Assembly (NCBI RefSeq): GCF_025152745.1
Contig: NZ_CP104040.1
Span: forward strand, 3,224,001 to 3,288,000
Length of the DNA: 64,000 bases
Source: Rhizobium sp. WSM4643
Lineage (GTDB): Bacteria; Pseudomonadota; Alphaproteobacteria; Rhizobiales; Rhizobiaceae
Reading direction: 5' to 3'
Position numbers and translations under genes: made by a program. This document shows positions 1 through 8,954 of this stretch, in pieces; within the stretch, counting starts at the first letter, position 1, and every line of letters starts with the position of its first letter. Under the pieces are notes generated by a model that had not been told where the DNA came from, searched no databases, and was given only the letters and a program-made list of their open reading frames with translations.

Positions 1-1205
1 TCGACAATCCCGGAGATTCCGGATCCGGCGGTCTCGGTCACCTCCGATGGGCGACTCAGTACCAACCCACGTTTATGCGCCTCGTCCACCAGCGCGCGTC
101 CGACCACATGCCCCGACGCCTGGTCCAGCGAGGCGGCGAGCCGCAGGATCCTGTCGGGGTGTTGCGGTCCTTCGATGTGGCCAACTTCCGGCTGTCCCGC
201 GGTGAGCGTCCCAGTCTTGTCGAACACCGCCACGGTGGCCTGGGCGAGAGCATCGAGAGGTCCCGCGCCCTTCACCAGAACGCCCTCCTTGGCAGCTTTT
301 GAAGTGCCGGCCGCAAGCGCGACGGGTACGGCAAGGATCAACGGACAGGGGGTGGCGACGACCAGCACGGCCACGATCCTTGAAAGGTCTCCGGACATGA
401 ATGCCGAGCCTCCTGCAATCGCCACCGTGGCGAATAGGAACCAGACCGAGAACCGGTCGGCCAGGCGCATCAGCTTCGCCTTGGAGCGCCTCGATGCTTC
501 CACGAGCCTGACTATGCCGGCATAGGTGCTGTCCTCGGCGCGGCTCAGAACGCGAATTTCGATCGCGTCCCCCTCGTTCGTGGCGCCGCTCGAAATTTTG
601 CCATCCCTGGCGATGCGCACCGGGAAAGGCTCTCCGGTCAGCACCGCCTGGTCGATCGTCGCGACTTCGCCAACGAGAGTCCCGTCGGCCGGTATGACGT
701 CACCCTTGCGTATCAGGAGCACGTCGCCGACCGCGACCGTCTCGATCGGAATTTCGTCGAAACCGGTTCCGGCAAGCCGCAGGGCCGTCCGCGGCACTTG
801 CGCCAGCAAGGCCGACATGCGCTCGTCGGCGCGACGATGTGCGTATGCCTCCAGAAACTGACCGCCGGAATACATGAGACCGACGATCGCTCCAGCAAGA
901 TATTCGCCGAACCATAAGGAGGAGCCCATGGCCAAGGCCGCAATCAGGTCCAGGCCATATTCCTCTTTCCGCAGCTTCCTGGCCATCTCGGTACAAAGAG
1001 ACAGCAGGATCAAGCTGGTGCAGCCTACCAGGATTAATCGATATCCAAGGCCGTAATCCGTGAGATGAAAAGCGAGTGCAGCCGCAAGCGCAAGGAGCGA
1101 CGACAGCACCAGAAAGCCCGACCGGGAGCTCCCGTTCCTCAGTCGCGAGAGCCTGGCTTGAGGGTACGTCCACCTGCCCGCCCTCCAAACCGCCGCTGTA
1201 ACCAC
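1..1205 (-). CDS. Heavy-metal P1B-type ATPase (C-terminus beyond window)
   Basis: ATP-driven metal transporter of the inner membrane; about 401 residues are visible and the 3' end lies beyond base 1. Reading from a GTG at 1205 (preceded by GGGAGGG, with an in-frame stop just upstream) gives hydrophobic N-terminal segments, the actuator motif LTGEP near residue 188, the transmembrane metal-site motif TPCPL near 284 and the phosphorylation motif DKTGTL near 331. There is no N-terminal HMA metal-binding domain, unlike FixI at 15911-18199. The TPC rather than CPC signature argues against a plain copper pump; the metal cannot be named. Oddity: where P1B pumps have the HP dipeptide of the nucleotide domain, this one reads SGHVVG. 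It could be a partner of the neighbouring microaerobic genes, but no FixK box lies directly upstream. Confidence 0.85.
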   Translation of the reverse strand, partial: MVTAAVWRAGRWTYPQARLSRLRNGSSRSGFLVLSSLLALAAALAFHLTDYGLGYRLILVGCTSLILLSLCTEMARKLRKEEYGLDLIAALAMGSSLWFGEYLAGAIVGLMYSGGQFLEAYAHRRADERMSALLAQVPRTALRLAGTGFDEIPIETVAVGDVLLIRKGDVIPADGTLVGEVATIDQAVLTGEPFPVRIARDGKISSGATNEGDAIEIRVLSRAEDSTYAGIVRLVEASRRSKAKLMRLADRFSVWFLFATVAIAGGSAFMSGDLSRIVAVLVVATPCPLILAVPVALAAGTSKAAKEGVLVKGAGPLDALAQATVAVFDKTGTLTAGQPEVGHIEGPQHPDRILRLAASLDQASGHVVGRALVDEAHKRGLVLSRPSEVTETAGSGISGIV

Positions 1206-1233
1206 CTCTCACCCTCCCATCAATCCGGAAGCC

Positions 1234-1557
1234 TCAGCGAAACGACTTTGCGCAATCGATGCAGAACGGCGTATAGGGAACCGCAGTTAGCCGCTCCTTG
1301 CCGATCGGATGATGGCATTTGACGCATCGCCCATATGTGCCATCGTTCAGCCGGTCGATAGCCGCGTCGATGGCCGCAATCTGGTCGCGCCCCTCGGCTT
1401 GCATCTCGCGGAGAACTTCGTCGTTCTCAACCTGGGTCGCGCGCTCCTCGCTGTCCTTCTCGAGCGCCACGCAGAGGTCCGCATCGATCGCTCCGAGACG
1501 ACGGACAAGATCCTCCTTCATCGTCTGCAACACCGTCTGTACCGAGCTTTTGTTCAT
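1234..1557 (-). CDS. DksA/TraR-family zinc-finger protein
   Basis: A 107-residue protein with an N-terminal helical half and a C-terminal C4 zinc finger: Cys78-X2-Cys81, then Cys99-X2-Cys102. This is the DksA/TraR fold, whose members bind the secondary channel of RNA polymerase and modulate transcription. It is shorter than E. coli DksA (151 residues) and resembles the short rhizobial versions. Its start is separated from the ATPase remnant at 1795 by a 237-base divergent region that contains a FixK box (1709-1722), so microaerobic control is plausible. Which promoters it affects cannot be read from the sequence. Confidence 0.85.
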   Translation of the reverse strand: MNKSSVQTVLQTMKEDLVRRLGAIDADLCVALEKDSEERATQVENDEVLREMQAEGRDQIAAIDAAIDRLNDGTYGRCVKCHHPIGKERLTAVPYTPFCIDCAKSFR

Positions 1558-1708
1558 TTTAATCGCCTTTCAATCATGCCGGATCAATTTGGGTCCACAC
1601 GCGATGCCGTCGTAATACCGAACCAAACGCACCGCCTTCGAAAGGCCGTGACCGCATATGCCGCGGTCACAAGTCGTCTGCAGCATATCTCAATGCGATC
1701 GGAGCTCC

Positions 1709-1722
1709 TTGATCCCGGTCAA
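1709..1722. promoter_or_regulatory. FixK/FNR box (anaerobox)
   Basis: TTGATCCCGGTCAA fits the TTGA-N6-TCAA operator of FixK/FnrN. It lies between the divergent dksA-like gene (start 1557) and the ATPase pseudogene (start 1795), 86 bases before the latter. The functional target today may be the universal stress gene downstream of the broken ATPase. Confidence 0.75.
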
Positions 1723-1794
1723 TGCCGCCTGCGCAGGGGCACATAGGCTGTCGCGCGAGCTTTCAGTGAAATCGTTGCGACCAGCCCGGAGACC

Positions 1795-2723
1795 ATGATG
1801 AATCTCACGGCGCAGACACCCGCCCCCACCGCACCTACGGCAATCGGTCTGACCGACGTCGAGGCCGCGGAACGCCTTGCCGAGCTCGCGCCAAACACGC
1901 TGCCCGAGCCTGAGCCCCCATCGCCGCTGAAGGTGTTCCCCATCCAATTTCGCAACCCGATCATTTACATTCTTTTGCTGGCGTCGGGGCTCTCGTTTGC
2001 GACCGGCAGGATCGAGGACGCCCTGTTCATTCTCGTCGTGCTTCTGATCAATGCCTCCATCGGCACGTATCAGGAGTATTCTGCGGATCGGGTGGCCGCC
2101 GCCCTTCGCAAGCTCGAGCAGCCGTCGGCCAGGGTCATCGCCGCCGAGTTGGGAAGAGCCGATTCCTCGCAGCCTCCGCTTGTCGCCCGTCTGCTGAAGT
2201 TCACGAACGCGCTCGCTCTTTTCGTAGGATTGGCGGCATTGGTGCTGGTAGTCGCCGGCTTCATGCGGGGCCTGCACGATCTTGTCATGATGTCCGTAGG
2301 TCTGGCGGTGAGTGCTGTGCCGGAAGGGCTTCCGATCGCCATTTCCGTCGCGCTTGCCGTCAGCATGCGGCGGATGGCCGGCCGCAATGTCATCGTCCGA
2401 AGCATGCCGGCGGTGGAGACCCTGGGTTCGACCACGATGATCGCCACGGACAAGACGGGTACCTTGACCAGCAACGTGCAGACGGTGACTGAAATTCGCC
2501 TGCCTGATGGCACGGACATCGCTCTGGACGCCCATGCCGATCTCGACAGGTGCTGGACGGCGGCCTGGTCCGCGAGAGGGCGCGCAGGCTGCTGCGCGCA
2601 CTGCTTGCAAACGAACCCTCGTCCGCCGGGACGACCGCGATCGTTCATCCCGTGTTGCTTGACGAAGATCAAAGACGTCAGCGCATGCGCCGTTATCCTT
2701 TCGATATTCAACAAGAGAGGTGA
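1795..2723 (+). pseudogene. P2-type cation ATPase, internally deleted and truncated
   Basis: Remnant of a P-type cation-transporting ATPase of the P2/P3 type. The N-terminal cation ATPase segment and TM1-TM2 are recognisable, then the reading frame jumps from the start of the actuator domain directly to the linker before TM3, so the TGES-containing actuator is absent. TM3-TM4 with the PEGLP motif and the phosphorylation motif DKTGTLT follow. Shortly after, near base 2545, the frame is lost; another frame continues to a stop at 2721-2723 and ends in a motif resembling the PFD segment of the nucleotide domain. The P domain and TM5-TM10 are missing. A product, if made, could not complete the transport cycle. 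A FixK box upstream suggests the ancestor was microaerobically induced, as are related ATPase and universal-stress pairs. Confidence 0.8.
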
Positions 2724-2728
2724 TCGAA

Positions 2729-3562
2729 ATGTCCATTCGCACGGTATTGAGCATCCTGAGTTCCAAATATTTCGATGAAGACCTGAAGGCCGCCGTCGAG
2801 TTTTGCGGAGCCTCAGGAGCGCATCTCAGCGCGGTCGTGATCTGCATGGGCGCGTCGCCCATGATGGGAGAATATAACTCCCTGTCGACCGTCTGGCTGG
2901 AAGAACGCCAGCGCGAAATCGAGGAAATCGTCAAGAAAGCCGAAGAGATCAAGGCGTATCTCTCGCGCACCGACCTGTCCTACGACGTGCAGGACGTCTA
3001 TACGGAATATGCTTTTGCACGGGAGGACGTTGCAGAACGGGCGCTCTACGCCGACGTCGTTCTCGTCGGCCGCCAAGCGTGCAAGGACGAGGAACTCCAG
3101 AAAAGGGTCATGGATGGCGCTCTGTTCCATACGCCGACGCCAATCATCATCAACCGCGGACGGCGGCCGCTCTCTTCAACTTCAAAATCGATCGTACTGG
3201 CGTGGGATTCGAGCGACGAGGCGTCGCGTGCTGCAAGGCAGGCCCTCGACCTGCTGAAGACGGCGGACTGCGTCTACGTGACGATGGTCGATCCGGTCTC
3301 GCGAGAGCGGGTGAATGGAGAAGAACCAGGCGCCGACATCGCGAGCTTCCTCTCCCGTCACGGGGTCAAGGTTCAGGTGGATCGCGTGGCCAGTGGCGGA
3401 AACACCGCCGACGAGGTCCTGAGGCGGCATGCGATGGACGTCAACGCGGATCTGGTCGTCATGGGCGCATACAATCACCCTCGCTGGCAGCAGACGCTCT
3501 TCGGAGGCGTGACGCGCAACATGATAGAGCAAAGCAGCATGCCGATTTTCATGGCGCATTGA
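2729..3562 (+). CDS. Tandem universal stress protein (UspA family)
   Basis: A 277-residue cytoplasmic protein made of two UspA-like domains. The second domain carries the ATP-binding type signature GAYNHPRWQQTLFGGVT near its C-terminus. The ATG at 2729 is chosen over an in-frame GTG at 2720 because AGAGAGG (2714-2720) sits at a proper distance from 2729. The gene follows the ATPase remnant with no promoter of its own visible, so it probably depends on the FixK box at 1709. Such double-domain Usp proteins are common in oxygen-limitation regulons of rhizobia; the ligand and role are not known from sequence. Confidence 0.88.
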   Translation: MSIRTVLSILSSKYFDEDLKAAVEFCGASGAHLSAVVICMGASPMMGEYNSLSTVWLEERQREIEEIVKKAEEIKAYLSRTDLSYDVQDVYTEYAFAREDVAERALYADVVLVGRQACKDEELQKRVMDGALFHTPTPIIINRGRRPLSSTSKSIVLAWDSSDEASRAARQALDLLKTADCVYVTMVDPVSRERVNGEEPGADIASFLSRHGVKVQVDRVASGGNTADEVLRRHAMDVNADLVVMGAYNHPRWQQTLFGGVTRNMIEQSSMPIFMAH

Positions 3563-3970
3563 CTGAGGGAGGAACATGGCCGCGGAACATTTGCGGTCAT
3601 GGCCGCTCAGTGGTGCGGCATGGCGCGTTCAACATGATCGATGTTGGCCGTCCGGATGTCACCCGCGTTAGGCTCCGACGGCGCCGACACCGCCGCCCAA
3701 TCGGCGTCAGCTAAAGACGGTGATTGAAGATGACGCCATCGATCACCAAGTCAGGTCGATGCAATTGGACGGGCACAGGATCGTGGCGCAAAAGCCCATC
3801 GCCGATCATTCCCTACGTCGGGCAGTGAGACGACGTCTGGCTGATAGCGCGGCGCCCTTGACAGGTTCCTGATCGGGGAACGGTTCCTCGCATTTTACCG
3901 ATCGGTTTACCGGCCTCGAAAGATCCGACGTCGTATGCACGTCCACGGGAACTTGACGCCACCCGATCCT
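3563..3970. other. Intergenic, no convincing gene
   Basis: Between the universal stress gene and the 3' end of hemC. A 31-codon frame (3576-3671, plus strand) begins behind a very good ribosome-binding site, GGGAGGAAC, but ends soon and resembles nothing I know. It may be the 5' stump of a lost gene. No box, tRNA or clear terminator is seen in the rest. Confidence 0.4.
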
Positions 3971-4908
3971 CTAAACGGATCCTGACGCCATCCCCACCCC
4001 GGCCAGGACCATCCGACCGGCCTCTTCGCCCAGCGTCGCCGGGACTGTCCGAGCGCCACGCACGGTCACGCGCCGAGGGTTCCGCCCATCAGCATCAATG
4101 CTCAGACCGCGAAGCAGAATCTCGCTTCCATGACAGACCGCGAGCGCTCCGACCGGCGTTCGGCACGAGCCGTTGAGGGTTCGAAGGAAGGCACGCTCGC
4201 AGCGAACGGCATCGGCCGTGCTTGCATCGTTTAGAGCCGATACCAGTTCAGTTATTCGGTCATTCGCGACGACATTCTCGATACAGATGGCTCCCTGCGC
4301 GGGCGAAGTTGGGAAATCGCGCGGGTTCAAAATCTCCGTCGCGGCGTCGGACATGCCCAGTCGGTTCAGTCCCGCCATCGCAAGCAGCGTCGCGTCAACA
4401 ACCCCACTCTCGAGCTTCTGCAGCCGCGTACCGACGAATCCCCGAAATGGAACGATATCTAGATCTGGCCGGTGCATTGCGACAAGCGCTGCGCGTCGGA
4501 TCGACGACGTACCGACCACGGCGCCAGGCGGCAGCTCCCACAATCGATATCCGCTGCGTGAGATCAACACATCGCGCACGTCCTCCCTCGGCAGGAACGC
4601 GCTGAGGTGCAGCCCGTCCGGAAGGGTCGTGGCGACGTCCTTGGCCGAATGCACCGCAAGATCGAGGTCTCCTGAAGGAGCCTTTCCTCCAGTTCAGTTG
4701 TAGAAAGGCCTTTCACTCCGACCTCTGGCAACGGCCGTTCGTCAATCCGATCGCCTCTGGTCGTCAGAGGCACGATCTCGAAGCAGTCACCAGGAAGAAC
4801 GTGGTAGGCGGCGAGCCGGCCGGCCACCTCCTTCGCCTGGGCAAGCCCAAGCGGGCTCGCTCGCGTACCGATCTTGATTTGGTTCTGTGCAGCTCCTCCC
4901 AACTTCAT
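3971..4908 (-). pseudogene. hemC: Hydroxymethylbilane synthase with a one-base frameshift
   Basis: Porphobilinogen deaminase joins four porphobilinogens into hydroxymethylbilane in haem synthesis. The start (ATG 4908) overlaps the stop of the ABC transporter. The first about 76 codons read correctly (IGTRASPLGLAQA motif); the rest, including VHSAKDV, GTSSIRRAA and the cofactor-binding cysteine in NGSCRTPVG, is in a different frame. The break is at about 4673-4680 and is explained by loss of one base in what should read LLSGDLDLAVHSAKD. Everything else is intact, so this is a recent lesion or a sequencing error. A functional chromosomal hemC is expected elsewhere in such genomes. Confidence 0.85.
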
Positions 4909-6770
4909 CAGGCGGCATCCTGTTCGGGCTGGGTGGCGACATTGAACTGCAACTCCGCGAATCTTGCGTAAAGTCCCCCCTGTCGAACTAGCGACGCATG
5001 TGTACCCTCCTCCACGATCCTGCCCTTGTCCATGACCAGGATGCGGTCGGCATTGAGAACGGTGGCGAGCCGGTGCGCAATAACGATCGTCGTCCGACCG
5101 CTCATGAGTCCTTCCAATCCCCGTTGAACGAGCTGCTCGTTCTCGGCGTCCAACGAGGCGGTCGCTTCGTCGAGAAGGAGGATTGGAGCATCTTTGAGCA
5201 GCGCGCGTGCAATCGCTATCCTCTGGCGTTGTCCTCCGGAGAGCGTCAGACCGCGTTCGCCGACGACGGTTTCGTATGCCTTTGGGAGCGCGGCGACAAA
5301 GGCGTCCGCCCGCGCTTTGGCGGCAGCCGCCGCTATTTCCGCCTCCGTGGCGTCAGGACGACCGAATGCGATGTTTTCAGCGATCGAGGCGCCGAAGATC
5401 GTCACGTCCTGCGGGACAACGGAAATCTCCTTCCGAAGATCTTCGGGCGTGGTCGATCTGATATCCCGCCCGTCGATCGCGATGCTGCCCGAGTAGTCGT
5501 CATAGAAACCGAGCAACAACGAGAGAACGGTACTCTTCCCCGATCCCGATGGGCCGACGATCGCGACCGTCTCGCCGGCCACGACCTGCAGCGAGAGGCC
5601 TCTAAGGACTTCTCGTTCAGGCGAGCCAGGATAGGCGAAATGGAGATCCGCGATCTGAACGTCGCCCCGTACCTGACCGATCGGTCTGACGGAACCACGC
5701 TGACGGACGCTCCCTTGTTCGTCCAATAGCTCGAAAAGCCGTCCAGCCGCTCCGGCAGCCTGGGCCATTTCGCCCCAGACTTCGGAGAGCGACCCGAGCG
5801 AGCCCGCCGCGATCACGGCATAGATTAGAAACTGACTGAGATTACCGGCAGAAAGCGTTCCACTAAGCAGGCTGTGCGCCCCAATCCATAGCACTCCGAC
5901 GACGCTTCCGAATATTAGAGCGATTGCAACCGCCGTAAGGACTGCCCGCGAGCGCGAAGCGACGACTGCGCTTCGATAGGACTCCTCTATATCCTTTGAG
6001 TATCGGCGACAGGCGATCTCCTCGCCGTTGAATGCCTGGACGGTGCGGCTTCCGGCTATGATTTCGGCCGCGTAAGCGGATGCATTGGCCAGGGCGTCCT
6101 GAGCGGCCCTCGACCGCTTCCGAACCGAGCGTCCGAATACCACCAGCGGGGCCACGACTAAGGGAATGGCGCCCATGGTGATCGCGGACAAAGCGGGGCT
6201 TGTGACGAACATCATGGCAAGAGCGCCGACGCAGAGGATGGAGTTTCTCAACGCTACGGATGCGGCGAGACTCGTCGCTGTCTTAATGTGAGCAGCGTCG
6301 GCGGTCAGCCGCGAGGCGATTTCCCCCGACCGGTTTGCATCGAAGAAACTCGCGGGGAGACGGGTGATCTTGTGGAAGACCATTATCCGGAGATCGCCAA
6401 CGATCCGTTCCCCAAGCGTCGTGACGAAGTAGTATCGGCAGGCGCTTGCTACCGCGAGTCCGATCGCAAGGATCATTAGCATCATGAAGTAACGGTTGAC
6501 GAACGCGCCATCAGCCTGGCTGAAGCCATTGTCTATCATCCTGCGAACCGCCAACGGGAGCGCAAGCGATATCAGAGCCGCACAGGTCAGCGAAACACCC
6601 GCGCACACCACCAGCGGCCGATGATTGCGAAGCAATGGTCGCAAACGCATCAGGCCGCCGATCCTCCGCTTCGCGGAATTTCCCCCGCATGTATCCGTGG
6701 CGCCTTCCAACGGGCCGGCGGAACGGCAGTCGTGCTTTGCAATCATCAATGTCTTGGTCTCCGACTTCAT
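4908..6770 (-). CDS. ABC exporter, fused membrane and ATPase domains
   Basis: A 620-residue half-transporter of the MsbA/BmrA type: a six-helix transmembrane domain (about residues 55-340) followed by an ATPase domain with Walker A GPSGSGKST, signature LSGGQRQR, Walker B ILLLDEATASLD and the switch His in VIAHRL. The in-frame region upstream of 6770 overlaps a FixK box, so I take the ATG at 6770, preceded by AAGAAGAG. The gene is translationally coupled to hemC (ATGA overlap) and lies just downstream of hemA, all in the minus direction; this suggests a role tied to haem or porphyrin supply at low oxygen, but the family also exports lipids and drugs. The substrate is unknown. Confidence 0.87.
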   Translation of the reverse strand: MKSETKTLMIAKHDCRSAGPLEGATDTCGGNSAKRRIGGLMRLRPLLRNHRPLVVCAGVSLTCAALISLALPLAVRRMIDNGFSQADGAFVNRYFMMLMILAIGLAVASACRYYFVTTLGERIVGDLRIMVFHKITRLPASFFDANRSGEIASRLTADAAHIKTATSLAASVALRNSILCVGALAMMFVTSPALSAITMGAIPLVVAPLVVFGRSVRKRSRAAQDALANASAYAAEIIAGSRTVQAFNGEEIACRRYSKDIEESYRSAVVASRSRAVLTAVAIALIFGSVVGVLWIGAHSLLSGTLSAGNLSQFLIYAVIAAGSLGSLSEVWGEMAQAAGAAGRLFELLDEQGSVRQRGSVRPIGQVRGDVQIADLHFAYPGSPEREVLRGLSLQVVAGETVAIVGPSGSGKSTVLSLLLGFYDDYSGSIAIDGRDIRSTTPEDLRKEISVVPQDVTIFGASIAENIAFGRPDATEAEIAAAAAKARADAFVAALPKAYETVVGERGLTLSGGQRQRIAIARALLKDAPILLLDEATASLDAENEQLVQRGLEGLMSGRTTIVIAHRLATVLNADRILVMDKGRIVEEGTHASLVRQGGLYARFAELQFNVATQPEQDAA

Positions 6771-6807
6771 TCCGTGGCACTCTTCTTGTGGGAAGGCGGC
6801 TCTGTCT

Positions 6808-6821
6808 TTGATCGCGATCAA
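6808..6821. promoter_or_regulatory. FixK/FNR box upstream of ABC exporter-hemC
   Basis: TTGATCGCGATCAA is a perfect dyad matching the FixK/FNR consensus. It lies 38 bases before the chosen ATG of the ABC exporter (6770), which supports that start over the longer frame. Confidence 0.85.
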
Positions 6822-6967
6822 TAATAATGGCGATACATCCTCGTCTTGCCGGAGGCGCGATCCCGCACCTGAGACCTGAAAAAATGTAGAGGGCTGCACG
6901 ACGTCTGAATTTAGCAAGCAGACGATGGGTCATGCCTTCGTTAGAGAACGGAAGTGTCCTCAATGCA

Positions 6968-8182
6968 TCAGGCGACGTGCCTCGCGAGCGCGCAGCGCGA
7001 CCAGAGCGAATGCAGCGCCTCGACCAGATGGGCGATATCGGCGTCGGAATGCAGCGGCGTCGGCGTGATGCGCAGCCGTTCGGTCTTCTTCGGCACGGTG
7101 GGATAGTTGATCGGCTGAACGTAAACGCCGCAATTGTCGAGCAGCAGGTCGGAGATCCACTTGCACTTGGCCGCATCGCCGACCAGCACCGGCACGATAT
7201 GGCTCGGATTGGGCATATGCGGAATACCGCGCTGGTCGAGCAGCGCCCTCAGCTTGCGGACACGGTCCTGATGCCGGGCGCGCTCGAACTGGCTGATCTT
7301 CAGGTGCTGGATCGAGGCGACGGCACCGGCGGCCAGCGCCGGCGGCAGCGCCGTGGTGAAGATGAAGCCCGACGCAAACGAGCGGATGAAATCGCAAAGC
7401 GCCGTCGAAGCGGCGATATAGCCGCCCATCACCCCGAACGCCTTGCCGAGCGTGCCCTCGATTACCGTCAGCCGGTCCATCAGCCCTTCGCGCTCGGCAA
7501 TGCCGCCGCCGCGCGGGCCGTACATGCCGACGCCATGCACTTCGTCGAGATAGGTCATCGCCCCGTATTTGTCGGCGAGGTCGCAGATTTCCTTGATCGG
7601 GGCGATATCGCCATCCATCGAATAGACGCTCTCGAAGGCGATCAGCTTCGGCGCCTTCGGATCGGCGGCCTTGAGCTTGGCTTCGAGATCGGCCACGTCA
7701 TTGTGCTTCCAGATCACCTTGTCGCACTTGGCGTAGCGGATGCCCTCGATCATCGAGGCATGGTTCAACGCGTCGGAGAAGATGATCAGGCCGGGGATCT
7801 TGGCGCCGAGCGTGCCGAGCGCTGCCCAGTTGGAGACATAGCCAGACGTGAAGATCAGCGCTGCTTCCTTGCCGTGCAGATCGGCAAGCTCACGCTCGAG
7901 CATGACATGATGATGGTTGGTGCCAGAAATATTGCGGGTGCCTCCCGCACCCGCGCCACAGTGGTCGATGGCGTTCTTCATCGCCTCGATCACCTTCGGA
8001 TGCTGGCCCATGCCGAGATAGTCGTTGGAGCACCAGACCGTGACTTCCTTTTGGCCATCCGCGGTGTGACGCGTCGCGCGGGGGAAATTGCCGCGGTGAC
8101 GCTCGAGATCGGCAAAAACGCGGTAACGGCCTTCGCTATGAAGCCCGTCCAGCTCGTCTTTGAAAAACGCTTCGAAATCCAT
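6968..8182 (-). CDS. hemA: 5-aminolevulinate synthase
   Basis: Condenses glycine with succinyl-CoA to 5-aminolevulinate, the first step of haem synthesis in alphaproteobacteria; PLP enzyme, cytoplasmic. The 404-residue length is normal. Motifs seen: [30 protein letters not shown], the [13 protein letters not shown] aspartate/histidine cofactor region and the PLP lysine in EGTLGKAFG near residue 248. The start ATG at 8182 matches the conserved N-terminus MDFEAFF; the frame is open further upstream but that part overlaps the promoter. A FixK box (8235-8248) stands 53 bases before it, so this copy should be induced at low oxygen to supply haem for the cbb3 oxidase and c-type cytochromes. Rhizobia often carry a second, chromosomal hemA. 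Confidence 0.96.
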   Translation of the reverse strand: MDFEAFFKDELDGLHSEGRYRVFADLERHRGNFPRATRHTADGQKEVTVWCSNDYLGMGQHPKVIEAMKNAIDHCGAGAGGTRNISGTNHHHVMLERELADLHGKEAALIFTSGYVSNWAALGTLGAKIPGLIIFSDALNHASMIEGIRYAKCDKVIWKHNDVADLEAKLKAADPKAPKLIAFESVYSMDGDIAPIKEICDLADKYGAMTYLDEVHGVGMYGPRGGGIAEREGLMDRLTVIEGTLGKAFGVMGGYIAASTALCDFIRSFASGFIFTTALPPALAAGAVASIQHLKISQFERARHQDRVRKLRALLDQRGIPHMPNPSHIVPVLVGDAAKCKWISDLLLDNCGVYVQPINYPTVPKKTERLRITPTPLHSDADIAHLVEALHSLWSRCALARHVA

Positions 8183-8234
8183 GTGCACGCTCCCTGTTCG
8201 ATTCGAGCAGTACATTGCGGTGGTTGCGGCGTAT

Positions 8235-8248
8235 TTGATCCTGATCAA
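8235..8248. promoter_or_regulatory. FixK/FNR box upstream of hemA
   Basis: TTGATCCTGATCAA matches the FixK/FNR consensus exactly in both half sites. It is 53 bases upstream of the hemA ATG, consistent with an activator position. Confidence 0.88.
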
Positions 8249-8613
8249 GTTGGGTGAAAGCTGAACACCGACTGGCGAGCGCATCGGACCAGTCACGAGA
8301 TTCCCCCGTTCCAATCGCTGTGGAAAACGGCAATCCGTTCGCGGCGATCGGAATCGACACCACGGGAAGAAGCTCGATCGACTGGGGAGCCTAGGGCGTC
8401 CCGGAAACATTTATTATCGATCGCACGGGACGAATCCTCTTGAGACATGTCCGACCGATCGACGAGAAAAGCCTCACGATTGATTTTCTGCCCATTTTGG
8501 AAGAGATCATTGCCGCCGAATGAATGCTGCCTCTGCCAGCCGTGTTTGACCTCCATCAAGGAAACGGCCTCGCCTATTGAGTATGTCGATTTGGCGGGTC
8601 GGGATTTTCCCGT

Positions 8614-8675
8614 GTCAAGGGGGGAAACTTGACAGAGGCTCGCTCGGTTTTGGGGCGCAACACCGAGCGAGCCTC
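8614..8675. repeat. Nested inverted repeats between hemA and the CBS-BON gene
   Basis: Two dyads lie side by side. TGTCAAG (8614-8620) pairs with CTTGACA (8628-8634). A perfect 14-base stem, GAGGCTCGCTCGGT (8635-8648) with ACCGAGCGAGCCTC (8662-8675), encloses a 13-base loop. TTGAC before and GTCAA after the longer stem extend the symmetry imperfectly. It could be a transcript-end hairpin or a rhizobial intergenic palindrome; no T-run follows on either strand. The rest of the 8249-8954 interval shows no gene I can support. Confidence 0.6.
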
Positions 8676-8954
8676 CTCGCGTCAAATTCACTCTCACCAA
8701 CGAGCGCCAGCCGAAGCCGCGCCGCCAGGCGCGGGCGGCAGTGCCGCAAGCTTGAGAATTTCGGGTGTCCAGAATCTGCGAGATTGTCTGGTTGAGGCAA
8801 GCGGCGATTTCACTAAATCTTTGCGAGATTCGGCTTGAACACCAGCGGGCGAGCATAAGATGCTTTATCGCCGCATATGCTCCGACATCCAGAAATTGGT
8901 CTCCGCGGATGTGCGGATATTGGTCGGCGCTTTAAACAGCATAGAGGCGCTGTC

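Noticed and set aside
6932-8257. Long plus-strand frame of 441 codons
   Set aside because: It is the mirror of hemA on the other strand, rich in Arg/His/Asp and without a family motif; GC-rich genes commonly leave such antisense frames.
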